DNA from: Gammaproteobacteria bacterium
GTDB lineage: Bacteria; Pseudomonadota; Gammaproteobacteria; Ga0077536
DNA: 64,000 bases
Direction: 5' to 3'
NCBI GenBank assembly: GCA_024234975.1
Contig: JACKNH010000007.1
Span: 62,001-126,000, forward strand
The notes under the pieces are model-generated. The model had not been told where the DNA came from and did no database searches. It saw nothing but the letters and a program-made list of their open reading frames with translations. Every line of letters begins with the position of its first letter. Within the stretch, counting starts at the first letter, position 1. Shown piece by piece: positions 54,401 through 61,286 of this stretch. Both the position numbers and the translations under genes were made by a program.

Positions 54401-56364
54401 GATGTATTCCCTGTGCCATAGCCGCCGGCGAGGACGTCATCGCCTGCCTCGCCACTCAAGTGATCATTGCCTCCGACACCGGACAGCAGGTCATTACCGG
54501 TATTGCCTTCCAACGCATCCGCATCGGGCGAACCTTCAATGAAATCCCGGCCGGGCCCGCCGTCTGCGATGCGTGCGAATATCAAAAAATCGTCACCGAC
54601 ACCGCCGAAGACACGATCACCTGGACCGGCGAAGATGACGTCGTTGCCATCCAGCCCGTCGACGGTAACCGGTAGGGCGCCACTGTCGAGAACATCGTCA
54701 CCGTTGGTGCCGTAGATCCGCGTGGGCGGCTCGAAGTCGGGCAATAGCTGCACGACTGATCTGGCCACCACGCGATTCTCGGCGGAGCCGAAGATATCGG
54801 CCAGAAAACGATTGCTGAACTCGACGTATTCCGTCACTGATTCGCCGGCTCCGGAACCCGAAAACGACAGGGTGATGTCAAGAATGTCACTTCCGACCGG
54901 CACCTCGATGAGATAGCGCCCATCCAGCTCATCCGCCAGCACGCCTTCGCCGTGCAGCGTCATCGCGGCAGGATCGGAAACCCTTGCATAGAGCACGGTT
55001 GACCACGGCTGGTCCGAATCGGTGACCAGAATCTGCAGTCGAGCGTCGGTTCCCGCTGATATATTCTGGTGCGGCGTAACCAGAAACGGTGGCAACGTCT
55101 CGCCCCGCAAATGTTCAAAAACTTCCGAAATCGGCGTGCCGGAATCATTCAAAGCACCTTTCACCGCGCCCAGTGCAACTTCAATCGAAGAGCCGATTTG
55201 CGAAGAATACTGTTCCGGCACGCCGACGAAATCCGCCGTCACTTCCAGGGCATCCTCAAGCAGCGCCAATACCAGCGCCACACCCGTCACCGCGCCCCCG
55301 AACGCAGACAGGATGCCGACACGGTCAGCAGCAGACACGATGCCGATGATCTGACTGAGTGATGTCTCAGACAGACGATCGAATATGGTTCGTGCTTCGG
55401 CTGACGCAGACGTATCGCGTAAATTGCGCATGATGGCGCTGAAAACGCGATCAACGTCACCGGCGATCAATGCGCCGCCGGGCAGCGTCATCAGCGTGAA
55501 TATCCCGGCCACAGCCGCGACCAACCGCGCCTTGCCTTCCGCGCCATCGGTTTCCGTACCATTGAGAAACGTACCAATCTGCGAGGCCAGTTCCGGCAGA
55601 CGATCGAGATGGATGTAATCCGGCGTGCGTTCCCGCAGGTAGACATCAGGCGCGAACCCTTGCACGTCCGCCGCAGCAAACGCCTCTACGAAACGATCCA
55701 GTTTGTGACCATACAGAAACTCAAATGGCCGATCCCAGAAAGGACCATTCTCGAGATTCTGAACTTCGTAGGTACGCCCGCCAATGTGCCCGTCACCGAG
55801 CATGCTGACGAAATCGCCTTGCATGTAGAAGTGTGAGCCGTTGATGGCAGAAACGATTTCTGGATCTAATGGTTCGGAGTCCTGGGTACGTTGGCTTTCA
55901 CCTGCCAGACCGCCCAAGGCGTTGAATGTGACGACCGAGATGTCCACACCGCGAACGAACTCAGCCAATTCCGAGTCGTCGCGTCGCTGGCCCTCGAATT
56001 CGTACACGGCATATTGGGCCAAGGCACCACCCAAGCTGTGGCCAGTGAATACAATCGAATTCGGAGCGGTCGAATTCCGAAAAACATCGGTTACGGAATT
56101 TAAAAATTCACCGGCCTTCCGTTGCCATTGTGGCAACCCGAAATCTAGATTCGCAACCCAGTCTTGAGCATCTTCCGTACCCGCGAATGCGATATACAGA
56201 TTGCGTTCTCCATCGATGTACGCTGAGGAAGAGAAACCAGTAGTTTCATCGACTATAGAGCCGGCAATTCCAAACCCTGTAAAGAGGGTCAATTCCTCCT
56301 CAAAATTGGTTCCGTATACAGCGAGACTAGCGTCCAACGCCTTCCGCGTTTTCAATTCTTCCAT
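48493..56364 (-). CDS. Giant RTX protein with N-terminal class 3 lipase domain
   Basis: 2,623 residues, no signal peptide, ribosome site AAGGAAGGA before ATG 56364. Residues 1-~250 are a lipase-3 alpha/beta hydrolase with catalytic Ser110 in TGHSLGGALAQY. A ~300-residue linker leads to RTX nonapeptides (GGxGxDxLx, about 545-1075), Ig/cadherin-like putative domains (~1300-1460, SPRWLAVDSATGVVHGTPG), FG-GAP/integrin-type DxDGDGxxD repeats (~1490-1890), a second RTX block (~2090-2155), two more cadherin-like domains (~2220-2430) and a last short RTX-like block. Calcium-binding repeats without a signal peptide point to type I secretion by a C-terminal signal. No secretion genes are in the window. 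The preceding lipoprotein gene overlaps it by 38 bases. Confidence 0.9.
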   Translation of the reverse strand: MEELKTRKALDASLAVYGTNFEEELTLFTGFGIAGSIVDETTGFSSSAYIDGERNLYIAFAGTEDAQDWVANLDFGLPQWQRKAGEFLNSVTDVFRNSTAPNSIVFTGHSLGGALAQYAVYEFEGQRRDDSELAEFVRGVDISVVTFNALGGLAGESQRTQDSEPLDPEIVSAINGSHFYMQGDFVSMLGDGHIGGRTYEVQNLENGPFWDRPFEFLYGHKLDRFVEAFAAADVQGFAPDVYLRERTPDYIHLDRLPELASQIGTFLNGTETDGAEGKARLVAAVAGIFTLMTLPGGALIAGDVDRVFSAIMRNLRDTSASAEARTIFDRLSETSLSQIIGIVSAADRVGILSAFGGAVTGVALVLALLEDALEVTADFVGVPEQYSSQIGSSIEVALGAVKGALNDSGTPISEVFEHLRGETLPPFLVTPHQNISAGTDARLQILVTDSDQPWSTVLYARVSDPAAMTLHGEGVLADELDGRYLIEVPVGSDILDITLSFSGSGAGESVTEYVEFSNRFLADIFGSAENRVVARSVVQLLPDFEPPTRIYGTNGDDVLDSGALPVTVDGLDGNDVIFAGPGDRVFGGVGDDFLIFARIADGGPGRDFIEGSPDADALEGNTGNDLLSGVGGNDHLSGEAGDDVLAGGYGTGNTSDHDVLLGGTGNDVLFGDAHILHPDAMPTNWTIVVSSMTGWDRTVVIANAIVTTQELVGDADFLEGGDGDDTLFGGPGDDTMDGGAGADWLAGEPGDDLLDGGAGNDRIFGDALNRDDVVGDDVIYGRAGSDYLVGGPGEDVLYGGADDDVLYGDMLAHRDIGAADDLYGEAGDDELRGGVGADRLFGGSGDDVLVGDEAGDDPAFHGNDYLDGAEGNDILVGGGGDDSLVGGNGNDRLAGDSAVNFELAESAHGNDILYGGRGNDVLQGNGGNDVLEGGEGDDELDGGTGNDTLLGEAGDDLLLGGEGDDRLDGGAGNDLLAGNSGWDRLDGGSGDDGLTGGAGDDELLGGDGADVLEGDDGNDRLDGGTGNDTLAGGEGDDFLLGGAGADVLAGGPGNDVLAGGPGDDVYLLTGGDNTILDTSGMDIARVAATVADGYSVDLTTDGFTLYAGDISLTLPDDAASSLQVISLSDGFATTPRLLRDNAQAPWLRWHSTGDKGTSDTGADDIHRITVDAEITDAGGNDLYLVEAGAQWAVIHDAQGDDTFHLASIPAPSALTVEIHGDDVVLTGAGQQLILADHVFDQNDTIVFADGSREPLATRLAGANHAPVSSVSAINLAADQDIPFLWEPTGLVTDPEGGALSYRLGDTSPRWLAVDSATGVVHGTPGNDDVGDITAQWFAMDAAGAATEVSLFLRVRNANDPPALSQLPPRVRSNAFSEVSWDIPRATVIDPDAGDTLTLELVAAADQPLPDWLNFDRVTLRVTASPGADDIGEHQLTLRVTDAQGASVDVPLSWEVIAPPAAEAVTLIAPMLSSTASTPVYTGTEVRAGGDINGDGLADVLVSAMRKGEWILSEVDPSNDTMAPGRMTSLVTYGQAGNQVQQIDALQMNGSNGLQVVGPWAYIDELDLRSLGDVDGDGFSEFSASRIFDETGRVWLVNGAGVAGRAVVDLLNTADVAVASFDGAGIATYDGPLGETNDAPNAYGPVALVQRRYGGAQGIGDVDGDGFDDFAYVSGTSADESDLVMNIVAGGPWVFASGAPDIDAHIMKTLPGVRSLASAGDFDGNGRIDFLITTTATANQTVWVPDILAFHPGGGLTFATSSVSIVGDINADGFGDLAFTSASSTQTFVFGFDVGTASGAATELGVLTTLASAASVDGVGDFDGDGYDDLVVRTGNAISVVPGSAVPVGSALAFDDLDDSQRLSVPLGNEFVGRVAGLGDTTGDGYGDFAVGLPFHENAGVARVDPPGAVAIIAGGDFHGDAVAQGSTGDDVLSLSGQVIHFAGGGGHDSLILTGGGTRRITFGDGQSEVTLRGLAPDAVNVDIHGDDVIVVVDEALVADVFLSRTGSTSGAIAASELVLPYVPNPGVVHLGIGSLRIDFDNQRGAIHLANFDPQHALDGPRDFERFTFADGSQLTYETLLERGFDINGTADNDTLTGTSVSDRIAGGAGADVLRGNAGDDILTGNAGDDVLEGGEGADRYVVLPGDGRDEITDFGGEDELEINVDALSDLLFTRDEGDLTIGYSVEDSVRINGWFIDDTHRVERVRTNDGAWLTPGDIDALLAAEPANLPPQVTVTLPPLQAIEDRPFFHELPTDLFTDPGDTMTIALRGAGGSALPAWISYEPAKHRLQGLPGDSDPGDFAIEIVATDSGGLSATAATVVHVVNVNDAPRWVQPMGDVSVNAGTVTRISYAPDAVLDADIDDQLSFSVRFNGDDRLPAWLQFAEATLQFSVAADEAYKGNYSIEVVAVDRDGAEAKDSFALEIVSDVPVVTGTNGFDALIGIGTRTRLEALAGNDRLSAGADDHAAVFVGGPGRDSMVGRIQNDLYLFSTGDGGDFIRERGGNADRIVFLDEANLGEVTAENWFGSMLVHYGDDGDWVRVNGWFGSASNRIESIENLYGEVVSAAALEKLTEMLSAAEPGERIALSTVLPPAEFADGTGVFAGPDALTRSTHTYAFTTHAAA
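53160..54715. repeat. Tandem RTX coding repeats (about 27-bp units)
   Basis: The gene segment encoding residues ~545-1070 of the RTX protein is a degenerate tandem array of nonapeptide units (for example DGGAGNDRL, LLGGEGDD) repeated some dozens of times. The DNA units are about 27 bases and drift in sequence, so they are coding repeats and not a CRISPR or satellite. They produce long false open frames on the opposite strand. Confidence 0.9.
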
Positions 56365-57526
56365 TGCGAATCCTTCCTTGGATGCAAAGATCGATCATTG
56401 CCAGCTGCGAATCCATACGAATGGGCACCGTGTATGCATTCCGTCGCTTCACAGTTGTAAAAGCCACCTGGCACCCACTGGGTGAGACGTTAATTTCATA
56501 GACATATCCGTTATCAATCTGCAAAACCTCTCCGCGTACTATGTAGTAAAGTCCTGAGCTGCCCATACCTTCGTGCGTCAGCTGTGCACTGGAGATAATA
56601 TAACCCGCTTTGACCTTCTCAACTTCAAGCTTCCCACCATTCAAAGAGTAAGGCCCCGACGGGATGCAGGTTGTTTCGAGAAGGCCTCGCATATCGAATT
56701 GATAAGCTTCTAGGCATCCGGACGCTTCCCATTTTTCGCCTAAAGGATACGAGCGCGCATGAGTGAAGTACGCATTAGCCCACGGTAAATATCTCATTCC
56801 TCCGGATATCGAAATTCGTCCAAGAAACGAAATAGGAGTTCTGGCGTCGCCGTTTACCAAATAGCTTTCCGGCGCTTTGTCATCAAACCCAGTCGCCACA
56901 CTACCTAAAACCAAGTAACCAAAACCTTCTTTCAATGCCACAACGTATTCGTCTTGTGCGGACTCCGGTCGAACCATAAATGCGCCGCACTGGCCAATGC
57001 GCGGAACCTTGCTGCGTGGGCGGTAGCCTGCTTCCTCATCCGCGATACGTTGACGCTCGTGAAAGAAATACGTGACGATTTCCTCGGGGGCAGGCGCATC
57101 GACCGGACCTGCAATAAATGTCCTCCGCAACATCGATTCGCCGTTTTCCTCGAATCGCTCCATGCGAGCGAGGTATCGAACTTCACCTTCAAATACACAG
57201 AGACCACCCTTGTACTCGTCTGCGTAAACGTTGACTTCGTTGCTCTCCGTATCCCACAGGTAAAGTGTTGCGGAAATCGTCTCCCGATCAGCACTGAGCG
57301 AAGGCTTCTCCCGCCCTTTGTATCCGACGAAAATAACGCGCCTGTCATCGACCCAATACAACGGCCCGCGGGCCGCGACGATGCCGGCCATTTGAATCGG
57401 ATAGGGAGATGCGTCTGCCTCGGTATGCTCGGAGCACCCGGCGAACAAAGCACACGCGATGGCCAGCACGCAAATCGCGGCAGAATGAACGTGGCTGTTC
57501 CACTGAGAAATGAAATGAACTCGCAA
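56327..57526 (-). CDS. Outer-membrane-type lipoprotein, unknown function (possible immunity partner)
   Basis: 399 residues. A signal sequence with lipobox LFAGC (lipidated Cys near residue 31) leads to a mature protein rich in beta strands (ARGPLYWVDDRRVIFVGYKG, YLWDTESNEVNVYADEY, YEINVSPSGCQVAF), resembling a beta-propeller-like or WD-type surface lipoprotein. I recognise no named family. Its stop lies 38 bases inside the start of the RTX-lipase gene, so the two are one operon and may be functionally paired. Base composition is visibly less GC-rich than the neighbourhood, as is the 5' end of the RTX gene, suggesting transfer. Confidence 0.8.
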   Translation of the reverse strand: MRVHFISQWNSHVHSAAICVLAIACALFAGCSEHTEADASPYPIQMAGIVAARGPLYWVDDRRVIFVGYKGREKPSLSADRETISATLYLWDTESNEVNVYADEYKGGLCVFEGEVRYLARMERFEENGESMLRRTFIAGPVDAPAPEEIVTYFFHERQRIADEEAGYRPRSKVPRIGQCGAFMVRPESAQDEYVVALKEGFGYLVLGSVATGFDDKAPESYLVNGDARTPISFLGRISISGGMRYLPWANAYFTHARSYPLGEKWEASGCLEAYQFDMRGLLETTCIPSGPYSLNGGKLEVEKVKAGYIISSAQLTHEGMGSSGLYYIVRGEVLQIDNGYVYEINVSPSGCQVAFTTVKRRNAYTVPIRMDSQLAMIDLCIQGRIRNGRIENAEGVGR

Positions 57527-57724
57527 TCCCTTGCCCTCGAACGTTGACTGACAGGCGTGGTCGCCGACAGCAGCTTCGTGCTCGACCGACGTGTTGAATC
57601 AGTGCCGTGGATCAATAGCGCAAGCGGTCGGACCGCACAAGTCTGATATCGACATTTTTTGCCTCTGCTGCACGTCCCATTTTTTGTGCTTTGAATGGTA
57701 CCCGGCGTGCGTTATGTTTACGCC

Positions 57725-58414
57725 ATGCCAAGGATGGCGCGTTCGATACATTGTGGTTATCACTACCACGTCTGCAGTCACGGTCAGGGCCCGGTGATGG
57801 CGCTTGCTGCTGCCTGTGATCGCGATCATTTCGAATCGCTGTTGCTGCACACCGCTCATGACGGGGCGTCCGCCATCGTCGCGTATGCGGTGCTGCCTGA
57901 CCGTTTCCATCTGCTGCTGACGGAATGTCAGCCGCACGGTATCAGCCAGCGATTGCACCGTCTGCTGTCCACCTACGCCCATTGGCATCGCAGCCGGTAC
58001 CAGCAATCAGGCGGTCTGTGGCGAGGACGCTTCAAAGCCTTTCCGGTGGAACCCGGCACCACGCTGAACACTGTCGTCAGCTGTATTGAATACATGCCGG
58101 TGCGTCTGGGCCTGGTCGACTGTCCGGTTGCGTGGTCCTGGTCGAGCAGCAGGCCGAATGTGGATAGTTTGACCGCTCCGGGCATGCGATCGTCAGTCAA
58201 CCCGGCCACGGCTCCCCGCGAACGGGACAGCCCCGCCCACCCTCCCTCCGAACAGGTGTTGCAGACGTTCGAACAATGCATCGCGCGCAGTGCCCCCATG
58301 GGTTCCCCGGGCTGGGTCAACCAGGTCGCGCAAGCGCATGATCTTTCACACACCTTGCGGCCCCGCGGACGCCCCCGGGGTTCGGGTCGCCGCGTGCCGC
58401 TCGCAGTGGACTGA
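57725..58414 (+). CDS. RAYT-type transposase (Y1/TnpA_REP-like)
   Basis: 229 residues from ATG 57725 (MPRMARSIHCGYHYHVCSHGQ). The fold pattern is that of REP-associated tyrosine transposases: GYHYHV, FHLLL, LSTYAHWHRSRYQQSGGLWRGRFKAFPV with catalytic-position Tyr84, and an IEYMPVRLGLV block. In the usual HUH motif (NHVHLLL) the first His is here Arg60 (PDRFHLLL, His62 kept), so DNA cleavage may be impaired. The C-terminal RPRGRPRG resembles the DNA-contacting tail. No terminal repeats or REP elements are visible beside it. The gene is isolated between the lipoprotein and the TonB-like gene. Confidence 0.75.
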   Translation: MPRMARSIHCGYHYHVCSHGQGPVMALAAACDRDHFESLLLHTAHDGASAIVAYAVLPDRFHLLLTECQPHGISQRLHRLLSTYAHWHRSRYQQSGGLWRGRFKAFPVEPGTTLNTVVSCIEYMPVRLGLVDCPVAWSWSSSRPNVDSLTAPGMRSSVNPATAPRERDSPAHPPSEQVLQTFEQCIARSAPMGSPGWVNQVAQAHDLSHTLRPRGRPRGSGRRVPLAVD

Positions 58415-58484
58415 GAGGACGTCGCGAAACTCCTGATATCATGGCGGGTCTGTTGCAAGACCACCTGCGAAGGCGCATACGGCA

Positions 58485-59186
58485 GTGACGACAGCGGTAC
58501 TCGATGATGATTTTGCCAGCCAGTTCGCGTTTGCCGACGCGCGCATACTGCGGCGGGCGCTCATGGCATCGTTGGTCATCCACGTCATACTGGCGCTGTA
58601 TTTCGGCCAGCGCCTCCTGATCGATCCCGAGCAGTTCCTGGTGCCGGAACTGCCACCGCTGAGTATTGAACTGGTCAGACCCGCTTCCGCGCCGGTCACA
58701 CCCGCGCCGCAGCCGGATTCGACCCAGGCGCCGGTATTGGAAATCGCGCCGGAACCCGCACCTGCCGCGGTACCTGAACAGGCCGTTACCGAGCCGGAGC
58801 CTGCGCCTGTCACTGAAGCGCCGCCGCGCACCGAGCCGAAACCAGCGCCACGATCCGAAGCGCCCCCGGTGCGCCCCAACGAGCGGGAAATTGTGGTCGA
58901 CAGCGGTTCGCCGGTGGAAGTACCGCGCATCAACCTGGATGCGATGAAGCACCAGATTGTTGGTGAATACCTGTTGCGCGAATCGCCGGAGGCGTTCGGT
59001 ATCGCCCGTGGCGATCTGCTGGGCGACAGTAGTGGCGCGGTCACCCCTGAAGTGGCCGCGTTGCGCGCGGCGATCCGCAAAGGCTCCGAATTCCCCAGCT
59101 GCTGGAATTCCTACTCCGGCCTCGGCATCCTCGCCGCGCCGATGTTGTTGAAAGACGCGGTTAAAGGCGACGGCTGTCGCTGGTGA
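58485..59186 (+). CDS. TonB-like membrane-anchored protein with Pro-rich linker
   Basis: 233 residues from a GTG start at 58485 (AAGG upstream). One transmembrane segment (LVIHVILALYFG, about residues 28-46) follows a short cytoplasmic stretch; residues ~65-130 are Pro/Ala/Glu-rich and would span the periplasm, as in TonB. The C-terminal ~90 residues (VEVPRINLDAMKHQIVGEYLL... FPSCWNSYSGLGILAAPMLL) do not look like the TonB C-terminal fold and carry two cysteines. Its role, perhaps envelope linkage, is unknown. It converges with lepB after 20 bases, across an 18-base near-palindrome at 59188-59205. Confidence 0.7.
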   Translation: MTTAVLDDDFASQFAFADARILRRALMASLVIHVILALYFGQRLLIDPEQFLVPELPPLSIELVRPASAPVTPAPQPDSTQAPVLEIAPEPAPAAVPEQAVTEPEPAPVTEAPPRTEPKPAPRSEAPPVRPNEREIVVDSGSPVEVPRINLDAMKHQIVGEYLLRESPEAFGIARGDLLGDSSGAVTPEVAALRAAIRKGSEFPSCWNSYSGLGILAAPMLLKDAVKGDGCRW

Positions 59187-59206
59187 TGTAGCGCCCGGGC
59201 GTTACG

Positions 59207-59806
59207 TCAGAGCCTGCGCCAGACGAATCCTTCGCCAGATCTGAAGTAGACAGCAACCGCCCGCCCGTAGAGCTCCCGTACCGGCACGAATCCGAAGTAG
59301 CGGCCGTCCAGGCTGTTGCCACGGTGATCTCCCATGGCAAGCACCATGTCGGCAGGTACGGTCACGCCATCGATGTCAGGGCCGCCGCCATCACGCAGGT
59401 TGAGTTCAGCCACACGTTGACCGAATTGCTCGGCCGCTGCCTCGTTTTCAACCGCCAGCGGTTCGCCGTTGATGAAAAGGTGCCCGTGGTGCAACGTCAC
59501 CTGGTCGCCGCCGACGGCGACGATGCGCTTGATCAACAATTCGCCATCCAGTGGTGAATCGAAAACCGCGATTTCGCCTGCTGCCGGCATGTCGCGATCA
59601 ACGACGTCGATCTTCGTATAGGGGATCCGCAACCCGTAAGCGGTTTTATCCACAATGACACGGTCGCCGGGAAACAACGTGTTCTCCATGGACCCGCTGG
59701 GCACATGGTAGTGATCTGCCAGGGACGACCGCCCCGCTGTCATGAACAGGACAATGGCCAGAATCGGCAGGACTTCACGTCTTATCCAGGACAGGTATCG
59801 TTGCAT
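59207..59806 (-). CDS. lepB: Signal peptidase I
   Basis: 199 residues from ATG 59806; the longer frame upstream is spurious. One membrane anchor is followed by PSGSMENTL with catalytic Ser39, ELLIKRIVAVGGD with general-base Lys93 and GDHRGNSLDGRYFG, the boxes B, D and E of bacterial leader peptidase. It cleaves signal peptides on the outer face of the inner membrane. It is shorter than the main E. coli enzyme and stands outside the usual lepA-lepB-rnc operon, so it may be a second signal peptidase. Confidence 0.93.
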   Translation of the reverse strand: MQRYLSWIRREVLPILAIVLFMTAGRSSLADHYHVPSGSMENTLFPGDRVIVDKTAYGLRIPYTKIDVVDRDMPAAGEIAVFDSPLDGELLIKRIVAVGGDQVTLHHGHLFINGEPLAVENEAAAEQFGQRVAELNLRDGGGPDIDGVTVPADMVLAMGDHRGNSLDGRYFGFVPVRELYGRAVAVYFRSGEGFVWRRL

Positions 59807-59931
59807 GGCGCCACCTCGGGTTGTTGAACTGCGCAAATGGACCCGCGACAACCGTCAAAGTTCGTTGCCCGGCGGCGGCCCGGCCGGCCGGCAGCGTTCT
59901 CCCGCACTGCGAAATAGCCGATAATGCGCCG

Positions 59932-61248
59932 ATGAAAATCAACTACTGGCAATTGAACCGGCTCACACCGGCGCAGAAGGCCGCCATCATCCAGCGCGGC
60001 GAAGGTGAAATCACTGCGGTGATGCCCGCTGTCGAACCCATTCTGGCCGCGGTTCACGAGCGCGGCGACGCGGCGCTGATCGAATTTGCGGCGCGTTTCG
60101 AGCAGGCGGATATCAGCGCCGGCATCAAGGTGACCGACGCCGAATTCGACGCCGCCTACGCCAGCCTGCCCGCCGACCTGCTGGATGCGCTGCGCACTTG
60201 TGCCGGCAACGTCATCACCCATCACCGGCAGCAGATGGCGCGCGTGGAAACGTATTGGTTGGAGGAGATCGCACCCGGCGTTCTCGGCGGCGAGAAGGTG
60301 ACGCCGATCCCCAGCGTCGGCATTTACGTGCCGCGTGGCAAAGGCGCGTTTCCCTCAATGATGTACATGTTGTGCGCACCGGCCCGTATCGCAGGTGTAC
60401 CGCGTATTGCCGTGTGTACGCCGCCAATGCCTGATGGCACGGTTGATGCGGCTTCGTTGGTTGCGGCAGACCTGTGCGGCGTGCGTGACGTCTACAAGGT
60501 TGGCGGCGCACAGGCGATTGCGGCGCTGGCGTATGGCACCGAGACCGTTCCCAGGGTAGCGAAGGTCGAAGGCCCGGGAAGCCCGTATGTTTCCGCCGCG
60601 AAACGCATGCTGAGTTCGGTCATTGACCCGGGAATGCCCGCCGGTGCCTCTGATTCAATCGTTCTGGCCGATGCGACCGCGGACGCCTGGAACTGTGCGC
60701 TGGACCTGATGAACGAAGCCGAGCACGGTCCTGATTCGGCCAGTGTACTGGTGACGGACAGCCTGTCCTTGTCTGAACGCGTTGCCAAGGTGTTGCCGGA
60801 CGTACTGCAGTCATTGCCGCCGCAGCGGCGTGAATTCTGCGAGACCGTGTTTTCCACCACCGGTGGCGTGATGTTGTGCGATTCCATGGATGACGCCATC
60901 GCGTTCTGCAACGAGTACGCACCCGAGCATCTGCTGGTGAAGACTTCGGATCCGGAGGAAGTGGTGGCGAAGTTGACCAATGCCGGTGAAATCCTGATCG
61001 GCGAATCCACGCCCATGGTGCTTGGTAACTTCGGTATCGGCGTGAATGCGGTCCTGCCGACCGGTGGCCGTGCCGCCACGCATAGCTGCACGTCGGTATG
61101 GTCGTTCCTGAAACGCACCAGCATTTCGCGTGTGACCGCGGCCGGTTATCACAGTCTGAAGGAGCCCGTCACCCGCCTGGCACGTTATGAAGGCTTTGAT
61201 GGCCACGCGATGGTGCTGACGGAGCGGAACGAAAAGGCGCTCGACTGA
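59932..61248 (+). CDS. Histidinol dehydrogenase family protein (HisD paralogue, altered ligands)
   Basis: 438 residues from ATG 59932; the longer frame is rejected. The whole fold of HisD is present: VGIYVPRGKGAFPS, VYKVGGAQAIAALAYGTE, KVEGPGSPYV, the catalytic PEH triad part YAPEHL and the C-terminal FDGHAM with the zinc His. But comparison with E. coli HisD as I recall it shows NEAEHGPDS where AQAEHGPDS has a zinc Gln (Gln to Glu), GNFGIGVNAVLPT where GDY..G.NHVLPT has a zinc Asp and a substrate His (Asp to Asn, His to Ala). It also stands alone, not in a his operon. A dehydrogenase for another amino-alcohol is likely. Confidence 0.8.
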   Translation: MKINYWQLNRLTPAQKAAIIQRGEGEITAVMPAVEPILAAVHERGDAALIEFAARFEQADISAGIKVTDAEFDAAYASLPADLLDALRTCAGNVITHHRQQMARVETYWLEEIAPGVLGGEKVTPIPSVGIYVPRGKGAFPSMMYMLCAPARIAGVPRIAVCTPPMPDGTVDAASLVAADLCGVRDVYKVGGAQAIAALAYGTETVPRVAKVEGPGSPYVSAAKRMLSSVIDPGMPAGASDSIVLADATADAWNCALDLMNEAEHGPDSASVLVTDSLSLSERVAKVLPDVLQSLPPQRREFCETVFSTTGGVMLCDSMDDAIAFCNEYAPEHLLVKTSDPEEVVAKLTNAGEILIGESTPMVLGNFGIGVNAVLPTGGRAATHSCTSVWSFLKRTSISRVTAAGYHSLKEPVTRLARYEGFDGHAMVLTERNEKALD

Positions 61249-61286
61249 ACGCGACCAGCCAAACCATTGCGCCCTTGTCTTTTCGT

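Noticed and set aside
53641..54675. A 344-codon open frame antisense to the RTX repeats
   Set aside because: It mirrors the tandem RTX repeat and has repeated, non-protein-like motifs (HIVAGAAQQDIV). It is an artefact of repeat periodicity.
53160..54715. Regular 27-bp units as a possible CRISPR or satellite
   Set aside because: Units are in frame and encode GGxGxDxLx with no spacers and no cas genes.
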